Source of the DNA: JBQCEE01 sp051960575
GTDB taxonomy: Bacteria; Actinomycetota; Actinomycetes; Mycobacteriales; Jatrophihabitantaceae
Direction: 5' to 3'
Assembly (NCBI RefSeq): GCF_051960575.1
Contig: NZ_JBQCEE010000258.1
Location: 1 to 31,705, forward strand
Length of the DNA stretch: 31,705 bases
Part shown: positions 6,883 through 15,412 of the stretch, piece by piece
Position numbering within the stretch: position 1 is the stretch's first letter
Layout of the letters: each line of letters begins with the position of its first letter
The notes under the pieces: generated by a model
The model's database searches: none
The model's input: only the letters and a program-made list of their open reading frames with translations
What the model was told of the DNA's origin: nothing
Translations under genes and position numbers: made by a program

Positions 6883-8895
6883 GTGGCCCTGGTGACCCGG
6901 ATCCTCAAGCGGGTTGTGATCGGCAGTCCCGTGCGTTCGGAGCAGGCGGGGCACAGTCTGCTGCCCAAGCGCCTCGCGCTGCCGATCTTCGCCAGCGACG
7001 CGCTGTCGTCGGTGGCCTACGCGACGCAGGAGATCCTGCTCGTGCTGACGGTCGGCGGCACGGCCTACCTCTACCTCACCCCGTGGGTCGCGGGCGCCGT
7101 CGTGATCCTCATGGCCGCCGTCGTGGCCTCGTACCGCCAGCTGGTGCGGGCCTACCCGACCGGCGGCGGCGACTACGAGGTGGCGACGAAGAACATCGGC
7201 CAGCCCGCCGGCGTCATCGTCGCGAGCGCGCTGCTCGTCGACTACGTGATGACGGTGGCGGTGTCGGTGAGCTCCGGCGTCGACAACATCATCTCGGCCG
7301 CGCCGTCGCTGCACCACCAGCGCGTGCTCATGGCGGTCGGGTTCGTGCTGCTGCTCGCCGCGGTCAACCTGCGCGGCATCAAGGAGGCCGGCACCGCCTT
7401 CGCCGCGCCGACCTACCTGTTCGCCACCGGCGTCGGCGTGATGATCATCACGGGGCTCGTGCGGGTGGCGTTCGGGCACACGCCCCGTTCCGAGAGCGCG
7501 TCGTTCGGCATCGTGCAGCACTCGGGCTACGGCTCGCTCAGCTTCCTGGCGCTCATGTTCTTCACCCTGCGGGCGTTCTCGTCCGGCTGCACGGCGCTCA
7601 CCGGCGTCGAGGCGATCGCCAACGGCGTGCCCGCGTTCCGGCAGCCGAAGGTGCGCAACGCGCAGATCACCCTCGTGGCGATGGGGACGATCGCGGTCAC
7701 CATGTTCGTCGGCCTCACCGCGCTGGCGCTCATCGCGAAGGTGCACATCACCGACCCCACCGCCGACAGTTGCGCGTTCCTGCAGCACGGGGTCAGGCTG
7801 CCCGACTGCCAGCACCGCCCGCAGCGCACCGTCATCGCCCAGGTGGCCAGCGCCGTCTTCGGCGGCCCGCACTCGATCGGCTTCTTCTTCATCCAGGCCA
7901 CGACGGCCCTCATCCTCGTGCTGGCGGCCAACACCGCGTTCAACGGCTTCCCGCTGCTCGGCTCGATCCTGGCGCGGGACAACAACCTGCCCAAGCAGCT
8001 CAACAACCGCGGCGACCGGCTGGCGTACAGCAACGGCATCATCTTCCTGGCCGTCGTGGCCGCCGCGCTGATCGCGATCTACAAGGCCGACGTCACCCGG
8101 CTGATCCAGCTGTACATCATCGGCGTGTTCACGTCGTTCACCCTCGGCCAGTCCGGCATGGTGCGGCACTGGAACCGGCAGCTGCGCACCGAGACCGACA
8201 CCGCCGAGCGGCGTCGCATCCAGCGCTCGCGCGCCATCAACGCCTTCGGCGCCTCGCTCGCCGGCCTGGTGCTCGTCATCGTGATCATCACGAAGTTCAG
8301 CAAGGGCGCCTACCTGGTGCTCATCGCGATGCCGATCCTCTACGCGGTGATGCGCGGCATCCACAAGCACTACTCGCGGGTCGCCGACGAGCTGGCGACC
8401 GAGGACACCGGGCTGGTGTACCCGGCCCGCAACAACGTCATCGTGCTCGTGTCGAAGGTGCACAAGCCGACGCTGCGGGCCCTCGCCTTCGCCAAGGCGA
8501 CCCGCCCCGACACCCTCACCGCGCTGACCGTGAACCTCGACGACGAGGACACCCGGCGGCTGCAGGAGGAGTGGGAGGCCCACGACCTGCCGGTGCCGCT
8601 CACCGTCGTCGAGTCGCCGTACCGCGAGGTGACCCGGCCGATCCTCGACTACATCCGGCGCATCCGCGCCGACCGGCCGCGCGACATCGTCAGCGTCTTC
8701 ATCCCCGAGTACGTCGTCGGACGCTGGTGGGAGCAGCTGCTGCACAACCAGTACGCGCTGCGGCTCAAGGGCCGGCTGCTGTTCGAGCGCGGCGTGATGG
8801 TCACGAGCGTGCCGTACCAGCTGGTGTCGAGCGACGAGATCGCCCGCAGCGCGCCGGCGCCGGACGGCCCGGCCGCGCCCTCGGCGCGCGTCTGA
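6883..8895 (+). CDS. KimA-type potassium/proton symporter (APC superfamily)
   Basis: 670-residue transporter with about 12 membrane segments up to residue 495 and a cytosolic UspA-like C-terminal domain (about 510-650). Usually annotated as amino-acid permease, but it follows Bacillus subtilis KimA (YdaO) closely: IGSPVRSEQAG, FASDALSSVAYATQEI, YPTGGGDY, LLVDYVMTVAVSVSSG, AFSSGCTALTGVEAIANGVP, LVLAANTAFNGFP, RGDRLAYSNGIIFL. Residues I recall as K+/H+-site positions in KimA (D36, Y43, D117, Y118, T121, T230, E233) fall on D39, Y46, D120, Y121, T124, T240 and E243 here, with matching spacing. Location beside two RCK regulators fits K+ import. GTG 6883 is the likely start (TATTGT 8 nt upstream); GTG 6892 is an alternative. 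Confidence 0.88.
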   Translation: MALVTRILKRVVIGSPVRSEQAGHSLLPKRLALPIFASDALSSVAYATQEILLVLTVGGTAYLYLTPWVAGAVVILMAAVVASYRQLVRAYPTGGGDYEVATKNIGQPAGVIVASALLVDYVMTVAVSVSSGVDNIISAAPSLHHQRVLMAVGFVLLLAAVNLRGIKEAGTAFAAPTYLFATGVGVMIITGLVRVAFGHTPRSESASFGIVQHSGYGSLSFLALMFFTLRAFSSGCTALTGVEAIANGVPAFRQPKVRNAQITLVAMGTIAVTMFVGLTALALIAKVHITDPTADSCAFLQHGVRLPDCQHRPQRTVIAQVASAVFGGPHSIGFFFIQATTALILVLAANTAFNGFPLLGSILARDNNLPKQLNNRGDRLAYSNGIIFLAVVAAALIAIYKADVTRLIQLYIIGVFTSFTLGQSGMVRHWNRQLRTETDTAERRRIQRSRAINAFGASLAGLVLVIVIITKFSKGAYLVLIAMPILYAVMRGIHKHYSRVADELATEDTGLVYPARNNVIVLVSKVHKPTLRALAFAKATRPDTLTALTVNLDDEDTRRLQEEWEAHDLPVPLTVVESPYREVTRPILDYIRRIRADRPRDIVSVFIPEYVVGRWWEQLLHNQYALRLKGRLLFERGVMVTSVPYQLVSSDEIARSAPAPDGPAAPSARV

Positions 8896-8920
8896 GGCCG
8901 TCCCGACGGATGATTGACGG

Positions 8921-10204
8921 GTGATCTCACTCGTCGGCGCGCGGCTGCGTCTGGACGTCGGCCCGGCCGCCCACGGCGGGCACTGCGTCGCCAAGCACGA
9001 GGGCCGCGTCGTGTTCGTCCGGCACGCCCTGCCCGGCGAGTTCGTCGAGGCGGTCGTGACCGAGGAGCGCAGCGCGTACCTGCGGGCCGACGCGGTCGAG
9101 GTCCTCACCGCCTCGCCCGACCGGGTGACGCCGCCGTGCCCGTACGCGCGTCCCGGACGCTGCGGCGGGTGCGACTGGCAGCACGCCGCCCCGGCGACCC
9201 AGCGGCAGCTCAAGCGCGACGTCGTGCGCGAGCTGTTCGCCCGCATGGCCGGCACCGACGTCAGCCACCTGCTGCGCGAGGTCGAGGAGCTGCCGGGCGG
9301 GCCGCTCGGCTGGCGCACCCGCATCGAGTACGCGGTCGCGTCCGACGGCACGCCGGGGTTGCGGCGGTACCGGTCGCACGAGGTCGAGCCGGTGCGGCAG
9401 TGCGTGCTCGGCGCGCGCGGGGTCGGTGACGCGCCGCTGCTCGGCGAGCGCTGGCCCGGTCTCACCGGCGTGTCGGCGGTGCGCGGCGACGGGCGCGAGG
9501 TCACCGTGCTGGCCCGGCGCCCGGGCCCCGGGCGGCACGCCCGCGGGCAGCGGCCGCCGGACCAGGTCGAGGTCGTCTCCGGCCCGCCGCGGGTCAAGCA
9601 CCGCATCGGCCCGCACGAGTACACCGTGCGCGCCGACGGCTTCTGGCAGGTGCACCCCCACGCCGCGAGCACGTACACCCGGGCGGTGCTCGACCTGCTG
9701 CGTCCGGCGGCGGGTGAGCACGTGCTCGAGCTCTACGCCGGCGCCGGCGCACTGACCGCGCCGCTCGCCGCCGCCGTGGGCGCGACCGGCCGGGTCGTCG
9801 GGCTCGAGACCTCGCCGACGGCCGTCGCAGACGCCGAGGGCAACCTCGCGGCGTACCCGTGGGCCGAGGTGCGGCGCGCCCGCGTCGACGCCGCGAGCAT
9901 CACCGCGGCGAGCCGCGGCGGGGGCCGGGTGGTGCGTCCGGATCTCGTGGTGCTCGACCCGCCGCGGGCCGGGGCCGGCACCGCGGCCACCCGCGCGCTG
10001 CTGGCCCTCGGGCCACGCGCCGTGGCCTACGTCTCGTGCGACCCGGCGTCGCTCGCCCGGGACGTCAAGACGGCGCAGGCCGACGGGTGGCGGCTCGAGG
10101 CGCTGCGGGCGTTCGACGCCTATCCGATGACCCACCACGTCGAGTGCATCGCGCTGCTCGTCCTCGGGGGCGCACGTGGTCAGACCCGTACATTGGAATC
10201 GTGA
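8921..10204 (+). CDS. TRAM-domain class I SAM-dependent RNA uracil methyltransferase
   Basis: 427-residue enzyme of the RlmD/TrmA (m5U) family. An N-terminal TRAM RNA-binding barrel (about 2-62) is followed by the Fe-S cluster cysteines C73, C81, C84 (CPYARPGRCGGC) and C161 (VRQC). The SAM domain has LELYAGAGALT (269-279), the DPPR motif (346-349), the nucleophile C373 in YVSCDP and the general base E408 in HHVEC. It methylates C5 of a uridine in rRNA or tRNA; which one cannot be told. About 25-30 bp lie between the permease stop and GTG 8921, which has GATGAT 6 nt upstream and no Shine-Dalgarno. The stop overlaps the dxs GTG. Matches Rv2689c by order. Confidence 0.93.
   Translation: MISLVGARLRLDVGPAAHGGHCVAKHEGRVVFVRHALPGEFVEAVVTEERSAYLRADAVEVLTASPDRVTPPCPYARPGRCGGCDWQHAAPATQRQLKRDVVRELFARMAGTDVSHLLREVEELPGGPLGWRTRIEYAVASDGTPGLRRYRSHEVEPVRQCVLGARGVGDAPLLGERWPGLTGVSAVRGDGREVTVLARRPGPGRHARGQRPPDQVEVVSGPPRVKHRIGPHEYTVRADGFWQVHPHAASTYTRAVLDLLRPAAGEHVLELYAGAGALTAPLAAAVGATGRVVGLETSPTAVADAEGNLAAYPWAEVRRARVDAASITAASRGGGRVVRPDLVVLDPPRAGAGTAATRALLALGPRAVAYVSCDPASLARDVKTAQADGWRLEALRAFDAYPMTHHVECIALLVLGGARGQTRTLES
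10189..10194 (+). promoter_or_regulatory. Leaderless -10 hexamer (TACATT) for dxs
   Basis: TACATT lies inside the last codons of the methyltransferase gene and ends 6 nt before the dxs GTG at 10201, suggesting independent leaderless transcription of dxs and the downstream two-component genes. Confidence 0.45.
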
Positions 10205-12147
10205 CCGAGCTCCTCAAGCGCATCGGCGCGCCGTCGGACCTGCGGGCGTTGTCCCACGAGCAGCTCGCCGGCCTGGCCGCCGAGATCCGCGACGTGCTGG
10301 TGCAGACGGTCGCCCGCACGGGTGGGCACCTCGGGCCGAACCTGGGCGCCGTCGAGCTGACCATCGCCGTGCACCGGGTCTTCGACTCACCGACCGAGCC
10401 GGTGCTCTTCGACGTGGGCCACCAGGCCTACGTCCACAAGCTGCTCACCGGACGCGTGGACCGCATCGACACGTTGCGGCAGACCGGCGGCCTGTCCGGC
10501 TACCCGAGCCGCGACGAGAGCCCGCACGACTGGATCGAGAACTCGCACGCGTCCACCGCACTGTCTTACGCCGACGGGCTGGCGAAGGCGTTCGACGTGC
10601 GCGGCGAGCGGCGCCCGGTCGTCGCGGTCGTCGGCGACGGCGCGCTCACCGGCGGCATGTGCTGGGAGGCGCTCAACAACATCGCGGGCAGCGACCGCCC
10701 GGTGATCGTCGTGGTCAACGACAACGGCCGCTCGTACTCGCCGACGGCGGGCGGGCTCGCCGAGCACCTCGCGGCGCTGCGGCTGCGTCCGGGCTACGAG
10801 CGGGTGCTCGGCACGATGAAGGACCGGCTCGAGCGCACGCCGGTCGTCGGCGCGCCGCTCTACGAGGCGTTGCACGGCGTGAAGCGCGGCATCAAGGACA
10901 TGCTCGCGCCGCAGGGCATGTTCGAGGACCTCGGCCTCAAGTACGTAGGGCCGATCGACGGGCACGACATCGCGGCGATGGAGCAGGCGCTGCGCATGGC
11001 CCGCGGCTACGGCCGACCGGTGATCGTGCACTGCGTCACCCGCAAGGGCTACGGCTACGCCCCGGCCGAGAACGACCAGGCCGACCAGATGCACCAGTCG
11101 CGCGGGTTCGACCCCGTCACCGGTCGCGCCACCCGGGCGGCGGGCCGCAGCTGGACGTCGGTGTTCGGCGAGCAGCTCGTCGCCCTCGGCGAGCAGCGCG
11201 ACGACATCGTCGCGATCACCGCGGCCATGTGCGACCCCACCGGCCTGGGGGGGTTCAACCGGCGCTTCCCGACCCGGTGCTTCGACGTCGGCATCGCCGA
11301 GCAGCACGCCGTGACCTCCGCCGCGGGCCTGGCCATGGGCGGCCTCCACCCGGTCGTCGCGGTGTACGCCACCTTCCTTAACCGGGCCTTCGACCAGGTG
11401 CTGCTCGACGTCGCCCTGCACCGGCTGCCCGTCACGCTCGTGCTCGACCGCGCCGGGGTCACCGGCGAGGACGGGCCGAGCCACAACGGCATGTGGGACC
11501 TCGCCCTCCTCGGCATGGTGCCGGGGCTGCGGATCGCCGCGCCGCGCGACGAGCCGACCCTGCGCGAGCTGCTGGCCGAGGCCGTCGAGGTGGCCGACGG
11601 GCCGACCGTGCTGCGCTTCCCGAAGACGCCGCTCGTCGACCCGATCCCTGCGGTGCGGCGGGTCGGGGGCGTCGACGTGCTGGCCGAGCCGGCGCCCGAC
11701 GCGACGGTCGACGTGCTCATCGTCTCGGTCGGTGCGATGGCCCCCGACGTGCTCCAGGCGTGCGGCGCGGTGCGCGGCGCCGGGTACACGGTGCGGGTCG
11801 TCGACCCGGGCTGGGTGACGCCGGTCGACCCCGCGATCACCGCTCTGGCGCGGCAGGCGCGGCTGGTCGTGACCGTCGAGGACGGCGTCGTGGCCGGTGG
11901 TGTCGGGTCGCGCGTCAGCCAGTCCGTGCGGGACACGGTGCCGGGCGTGGCTACCCGGGAGATCGGCATACCGATACGGTTCCTCGAGCACGGCAGTGTC
12001 GCGCACGTGCGCGCGCTCGCCGGTCTGTCGGTTCCGGACATCGGCCGGCGGATCGTCGAGTGGTGTGCGCGGCCGCCGCAGGAACTGAAGACAGAGGTGT
12101 CGGCCGACACCGACCAGGAGGCAGAGGGATGCGAATCCTCGTCGTAG
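10201..12147 (+). CDS. dxs: 1-deoxy-D-xylulose-5-phosphate synthase
   Basis: 648-residue thiamine-diphosphate enzyme condensing pyruvate with glyceraldehyde-3-phosphate to DXP, the first step of the MEP isoprenoid pathway (menaquinone, polyprenyl carriers, carotenoids). GGHLGPNLGAVELT (41-54), FDVGHQAYVHK (70-80), the ThDP/Mg motif VVGDGALTGG (143-152) through NN (159-160) and VVNDNGRSYSPTAGG (171-185) are present, followed by the transketolase pyrimidine domain (DVGIAEQHAVTSAAG with the catalytic Glu) and the C-terminal domain. Length is normal. It begins at GTG 10201 overlapping the previous stop. The final 19 bp overlap the start of the response-regulator gene. Confidence 0.97.
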   Translation: MTELLKRIGAPSDLRALSHEQLAGLAAEIRDVLVQTVARTGGHLGPNLGAVELTIAVHRVFDSPTEPVLFDVGHQAYVHKLLTGRVDRIDTLRQTGGLSGYPSRDESPHDWIENSHASTALSYADGLAKAFDVRGERRPVVAVVGDGALTGGMCWEALNNIAGSDRPVIVVVNDNGRSYSPTAGGLAEHLAALRLRPGYERVLGTMKDRLERTPVVGAPLYEALHGVKRGIKDMLAPQGMFEDLGLKYVGPIDGHDIAAMEQALRMARGYGRPVIVHCVTRKGYGYAPAENDQADQMHQSRGFDPVTGRATRAAGRSWTSVFGEQLVALGEQRDDIVAITAAMCDPTGLGGFNRRFPTRCFDVGIAEQHAVTSAAGLAMGGLHPVVAVYATFLNRAFDQVLLDVALHRLPVTLVLDRAGVTGEDGPSHNGMWDLALLGMVPGLRIAAPRDEPTLRELLAEAVEVADGPTVLRFPKTPLVDPIPAVRRVGGVDVLAEPAPDATVDVLIVSVGAMAPDVLQACGAVRGAGYTVRVVDPGWVTPVDPAITALARQARLVVTVEDGVVAGGVGSRVSQSVRDTVPGVATREIGIPIRFLEHGSVAHVRALAGLSVPDIGRRIVEWCARPPQELKTEVSADTDQEAEGCESSS

Positions 12148-12848
12148 AGGACGAAGTACAGCTGGCCGAAGCGGTGGCCCGCGGTCTTCGCCGCGAGGGC
12201 ATGGCCGTCGACGTGGCCGTCGACGGCGACGAGGGCTACCGCAAGGCGGCCCTCACCCGCTACGACGTCGTCGTGCTCGACCGCGACCTGCCGGGCATGT
12301 CCGGCGACGAGATCTGCCGGCGGCTGTCGGACGAGGGCGTCCTGACCCGCGTCATGATGCTCACCGCGAGCGGCACGGTCGAGGACAAGGTGCAGGGGCT
12401 GGCCCTCGGCGCCGACGACTACCTCGCCAAGCCGTTCGCCTTCGCCGAACTCGTCGCGCGCGTGCGCGCGCTCGGGCGCCGCACGACGCCGGCCGCCCCG
12501 CCGGTGCTCACCGCGGGCGACATCGAGCTCGACTCGGCCAAGCGCACGGTCACCCGCAACGGCGAGCTGGTCGACCTCACCCGCAAGGAGTTCGGCGTGC
12601 TCGAGACGCTGATGATGGCGTCCGGCGCCGTCGTCTCGAGCGAGGAGCTGCTCGACCGAGTGTGGGACGAGAACGCCGACCCGTTCACCACCACCGTGCG
12701 CGTCACGATGATGACGCTGCGCCGCAAGCTCGGCGAGCCGGCGATCATCGACACCGTGGTGGGCTCGGGGTACCGCATCGACCCCAGCGTCCTCAATTCG
12801 GACGCGCACCACGGCGGTGCGGCCGAAGGAGCTGGTAGCGCCGGATGA
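12129..12848 (+). CDS. OmpR/PhoB-family response regulator
   Basis: 239-residue DNA-binding regulator. The receiver domain has the acidic pair E7/D8, phospho-acceptor D51 (VVLDRDLPG), T79 and K101 (KPF). A winged-helix DNA-binding domain follows from about 127 to 223 (LTRKEFGVLETLM, VRVTMMTLRRKL, VGSGYRI). It starts inside the 3' end of dxs (19-bp overlap), with a GAGG-type ribosome site within dxs, so it is probably transcribed with dxs. It overlaps the sensor gene by ATGA. The domain layout resembles CseB/MprA/TcrA-type regulators; the stimulus is unknown. Confidence 0.95.
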   Translation: MRILVVEDEVQLAEAVARGLRREGMAVDVAVDGDEGYRKAALTRYDVVVLDRDLPGMSGDEICRRLSDEGVLTRVMMLTASGTVEDKVQGLALGADDYLAKPFAFAELVARVRALGRRTTPAAPPVLTAGDIELDSAKRTVTRNGELVDLTRKEFGVLETLMMASGAVVSSEELLDRVWDENADPFTTTVRVTMMTLRRKLGEPAIIDTVVGSGYRIDPSVLNSDAHHGGAAEGAGSAG

Positions 12849-14023
12849 GACTCCTCCGCCCGACGCTTCGCATCCGGATGGCGTTGCTGTACGGCGGATT
12901 GGTCCTGCTCGTCGGTATCTCCCTGCTCATCACCTGCATCGTCCTGGTGCAGCGCGCCATCCGGCAGCTGCCGGCCTACGACACCACCAAGCCGCTGCCG
13001 ACGGCGGAGGCGCACGCGCGCACGCGGCAGATCTCCGAGGCGCAGGACTCGGCCGTCACCTACCTGCTGCACTCGGGGCTGCTCTACTTCGGGATCATCG
13101 TCGTCGTCGGCACGACCGGCGGGTACCTGCTCGCGAAGCAGGCGCTGCGGCCGATCGCCCGGCTCACCGCGACGGCGAAGCAGCTCTCGACCGAGACGCT
13201 CGACCAGCGCATCAACCTCGGCGGCCCGGACGACGAGCTGCGCGAGCTCGCCGACACCTTCGACGAGATGCTGGCCCGGCTCGACGCCGCGTTCGACAGC
13301 CAGCGGCTGTTCGTGGCCAACGCGTCCCACGAGCTGCGGACACCGCTGTCGGTGATCCGCACCGAGCTCGAGGTGACGCTGAGCGACCCGCACGCCGACG
13401 CCGAGGAGCTGCGCCGCATGGGCGCCGTGGTCTCGGGCGCGACCGACCGCGCGCAGCGGCTGGTCACGTCCTTGCTCACCCTCGCCCGGTTGCAGGCCGT
13501 CGGCGGTGGCGAGCTCGAGGTGAGCGAGCGGGTCGACCTCGCCGCGATCGTGCCGAGCGTCATCGACGCGGTGGCGGCCGAGGCCGATCAGAAGGGCATC
13601 CAGATCGAGACCGAACTCGACGCCGCCGCCACCACCGGCGACCCGCGGCTGCTCGAGCGGCTCGTCGGCAACCTGGTCGAGAACGCGATCCGGCACAACG
13701 TGCCCGACGGCTGGCTGCGCGTGACCACGGGACAGAGCGGCGACAAGGTGTGGCTGCACGTCGCCAACGGCGGCGCGGTCATCGCGAGCAACGAGGTCGA
13801 CGCGCTGTTCGAGCCGTTCCGCCGCGGCGGGCGCGTGCGCACGGCCACCCGCGGTGCCGGGCTCGGGCTGGCGATCGTCCGGCTCATCGTCGACGCGCAC
13901 CGCGGCAAGCTGCAGGCCGCGGCCCCACCCTTCGGTGGCCTGGCGATCCGCATCGAGCTGCCCCGCAACACCGACGTCGTGCAGCGCCCCCGCCCGGCCC
14001 CGCGCCGCGGCGCCGCCGCCTGA
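12845..14023 (+). CDS. Sensor histidine kinase
   Basis: 392-residue membrane kinase, partner of the preceding regulator. Two membrane segments (about 12-36 and 76-97) enclose a short extracytoplasmic loop of some 40 residues, too small for a classical ligand-binding domain. A HAMP linker (about 97-150) is followed by HisKA with phospho-acceptor H162 (ASHELRTPL), the N-box NLVEN (276-280) and a GAGLGLAIV G2 box (337-345). The G1 box reads VANGG (307-310) instead of DxGxG, a variant I also associate with actinobacterial CutS/CseC-like kinases. A Pro/Arg-rich tail ends the protein. Convergent with the PucR-type gene, with 242 bp between stops. Confidence 0.94.
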   Translation: MRLLRPTLRIRMALLYGGLVLLVGISLLITCIVLVQRAIRQLPAYDTTKPLPTAEAHARTRQISEAQDSAVTYLLHSGLLYFGIIVVVGTTGGYLLAKQALRPIARLTATAKQLSTETLDQRINLGGPDDELRELADTFDEMLARLDAAFDSQRLFVANASHELRTPLSVIRTELEVTLSDPHADAEELRRMGAVVSGATDRAQRLVTSLLTLARLQAVGGGELEVSERVDLAAIVPSVIDAVAAEADQKGIQIETELDAAATTGDPRLLERLVGNLVENAIRHNVPDGWLRVTTGQSGDKVWLHVANGGAVIASNEVDALFEPFRRGGRVRTATRGAGLGLAIVRLIVDAHRGKLQAAAPPFGGLAIRIELPRNTDVVQRPRPAPRRGAAA

Positions 14024-14081
14024 GCTGCCGCGACCGCCACCGCGACCCGCGTCCGAGGCAGAAGTCCCGGCTCTCGCCCGC

Positions 14082-14138
14082 GATGATCTCGGAAAAACCC
14101 GGGTCAGAGCAGGGATTTCCCCGAGACCATCGGATGTC
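14082..14138. repeat. 57-bp palindromic repeat, copy A
   Basis: Imperfect hairpin whose outer arms (GATGATCTCGG / CCGAGACCATC, one mismatch) enclose inner arms AAA..CCC / GGG..TTT and a loop containing GGTCAGAGCA. It matches copy B at 50 of 57 positions by hand alignment. It lies 58 bp after the kinase stop and could act as its terminator. Confidence 0.85.
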
Positions 14139-14176
14139 GGGGCCGATGGCACCAGGCCCAGCGCGTTCGTCCGCCA

Positions 14177-14233
14177 GATGATCTCGGGGAAACCCCGGTC
14201 AGAGCAGGGGTATTCCCGAGATCATCGGATGTC
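14177..14233. repeat. 57-bp palindromic repeat, copy B
   Basis: Same length and orientation as copy A, 95 bp further on. Outer arms GATGATCTCGGG / CCCGAGATCATC are a perfect 12-bp inverted repeat; inner arms ACCCC / GGGGT pair around loop GGTCAGAGCA; GGATGTC follows. It lies 32 bp beyond the stop of the PucR-type gene, on the opposite side from the kinase. Confidence 0.88.
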
Positions 14234-14265
14234 TGGGCGGACGTGGGGCGAACGCGGGGCGGGTG

Positions 14266-15387
14266 TCAGGGCGTGAGCAGGCGGTGGGCGGTGAGGGCCA
14301 CGTGCAGCTCGGCCGCCTGGGCGGCGTGGGTGAGGTTGCGGCCGCTGAGCCGTTCGAGCTGCTGCACGCGGTAGCCGACGGTGTTGCGGTGGACGAACAG
14401 TGCCGCGGCGGTCTGCGCGGCCGAGCCGCCGGTGTCGAACCAGACCCGCACGGTGTCGAGCAGCGGCGCGCGTTCGCGGTCGGGCAGGGCGAGCAGGCCG
14501 CCGAGCACCTCGTCGCGATAGGCCGCCGCCGAGGGCGCGTCGGCGAGTAGCCGCAGCAGGGGCGCGCGGTCGCGCCTCACGACCGTGCCCGGCGCGGCGA
14601 TGCGCCAGGCCAGGCGCGCCTCCGCAGCCGCGGGCGCGGCGTCGGCGAGGTCGGCGAACGGGGCGCTGACGCCCGCGCGCAGCCCGTCGAGCAGGTCGGT
14701 CACCAAGTCGAGGTCGTGGTGCGGCGGCACGACGACGCCGGTGTGCAGGTCGACGCCGGGCTGCCACGCAGCGGCGACGCGCCGGCGGCTGAACCGGGGC
14801 GCGGGGGAGTCCGCGCCGTCGGCCACGACCACGACGAACGGTCCGGTGAGGGGCAGGCGAAGTGCGGTCGCGGCCTCGCGCAGGCGGTCGGCGTCCAGCT
14901 CGCCGGTGAGCAGCGCACCGGCCGTCGCCGCCCTCGTCTCGGTGTCGCGCCGCAGCCGTTCGCCGGCGCTCGACACATAGGCGGACGAGAGGGCTTCGCT
15001 GTACTCCTCGAAGATCTCCCACGCCGTGGCCGCCGTCGACATCAGCACCGTCTTCGACATCGTGCTGCCGCCGTGGTGCAGCAGCACGTCGAGGATGTAG
15101 CGCGCCGCCCGGCGACTGCCGCGCAGCACGGTGGCGAGCGGCACGCCCGCCTCGGCGCGGCGCCGGCCGACCCGGCGCGCCGACTTGGTGTCGCGCGGCA
15201 GACCGGCCAGTTCGCCGAGCACGTAGCTCAGGTGGTCGGCGCACGACTGCTCGAGGTCGGGCACGTCGGCGTAGACCGGGTCGCCGGTGCGGATCGCCTC
15301 GGCCATGCCGGCCGTGAGGACGGGCAGCTCGTCCAGCAGCGCCTCGGCCAGCGAGCGGACGGCGGGGTGCACGGTCGTCTCGGTCAC
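14266..15387 (-). CDS. PucR-family helix-turn-helix transcriptional regulator
   Basis: 373-residue regulator. The N-terminal half is helical, with an AVPLATVLRGSRRAARYI-like segment seen in PucR/CdaR-type proteins. A GGDEF-like ligand/oligomerisation domain follows (about 170-290), then a C-terminal PucR HTH at about 309-352, containing WFDTGGSAAQTAAALFVHRN and TVGYRVQQLERL. This family typically controls a neighbouring catabolic or redox gene. A longer frame reaches 16104 but runs antisense through the peroxidase; GTG 15387 is preferred because TAGCGT lies 7 nt upstream and homology starts there. It is divergent from the haem dioxygenase-like gene with a palindrome between them, so that gene is the likely target. 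Confidence 0.85.
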   Translation of the reverse strand: MTETTVHPAVRSLAEALLDELPVLTAGMAEAIRTGDPVYADVPDLEQSCADHLSYVLGELAGLPRDTKSARRVGRRRAEAGVPLATVLRGSRRAARYILDVLLHHGGSTMSKTVLMSTAATAWEIFEEYSEALSSAYVSSAGERLRRDTETRAATAGALLTGELDADRLREAATALRLPLTGPFVVVVADGADSPAPRFSRRRVAAAWQPGVDLHTGVVVPPHHDLDLVTDLLDGLRAGVSAPFADLADAAPAAAEARLAWRIAAPGTVVRRDRAPLLRLLADAPSAAAYRDEVLGGLLALPDRERAPLLDTVRVWFDTGGSAAQTAAALFVHRNTVGYRVQQLERLSGRNLTHAAQAAELHVALTAHRLLTP

Positions 15388-15394
15388 ACCGCGC

Positions 15395-15400
15395 ACGCTA
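15395..15400 (-). promoter_or_regulatory. Leaderless -10 hexamer (TAGCGT) for the PucR-type regulator
   Basis: TAGCGT on the minus strand ends 7 nt before GTG 15387. The palindrome at 15413-15426 covers the position expected for the -35 box. Confidence 0.45.
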
Positions 15401-15412
15401 CGCCCGTTGCAC

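Noticed and set aside
6060..9678. Very long open frames of more than 900 codons on both strands overlapping ceoB, the permease and the methyltransferase
   Set aside because: They are Arg/Ala/Gly-rich, have no recognisable domain and arise from third-position GC bias over genes with clear family matches.
11055..12812. Long minus-strand frame antisense to dxs and the response regulator
   Set aside because: Low-complexity translation without motifs; both sense genes are unambiguous.
14082..14233. CRISPR-like array
   Set aside because: Only two repeats, each a long palindrome of 57 bp, a single 38-bp spacer and no cas gene.
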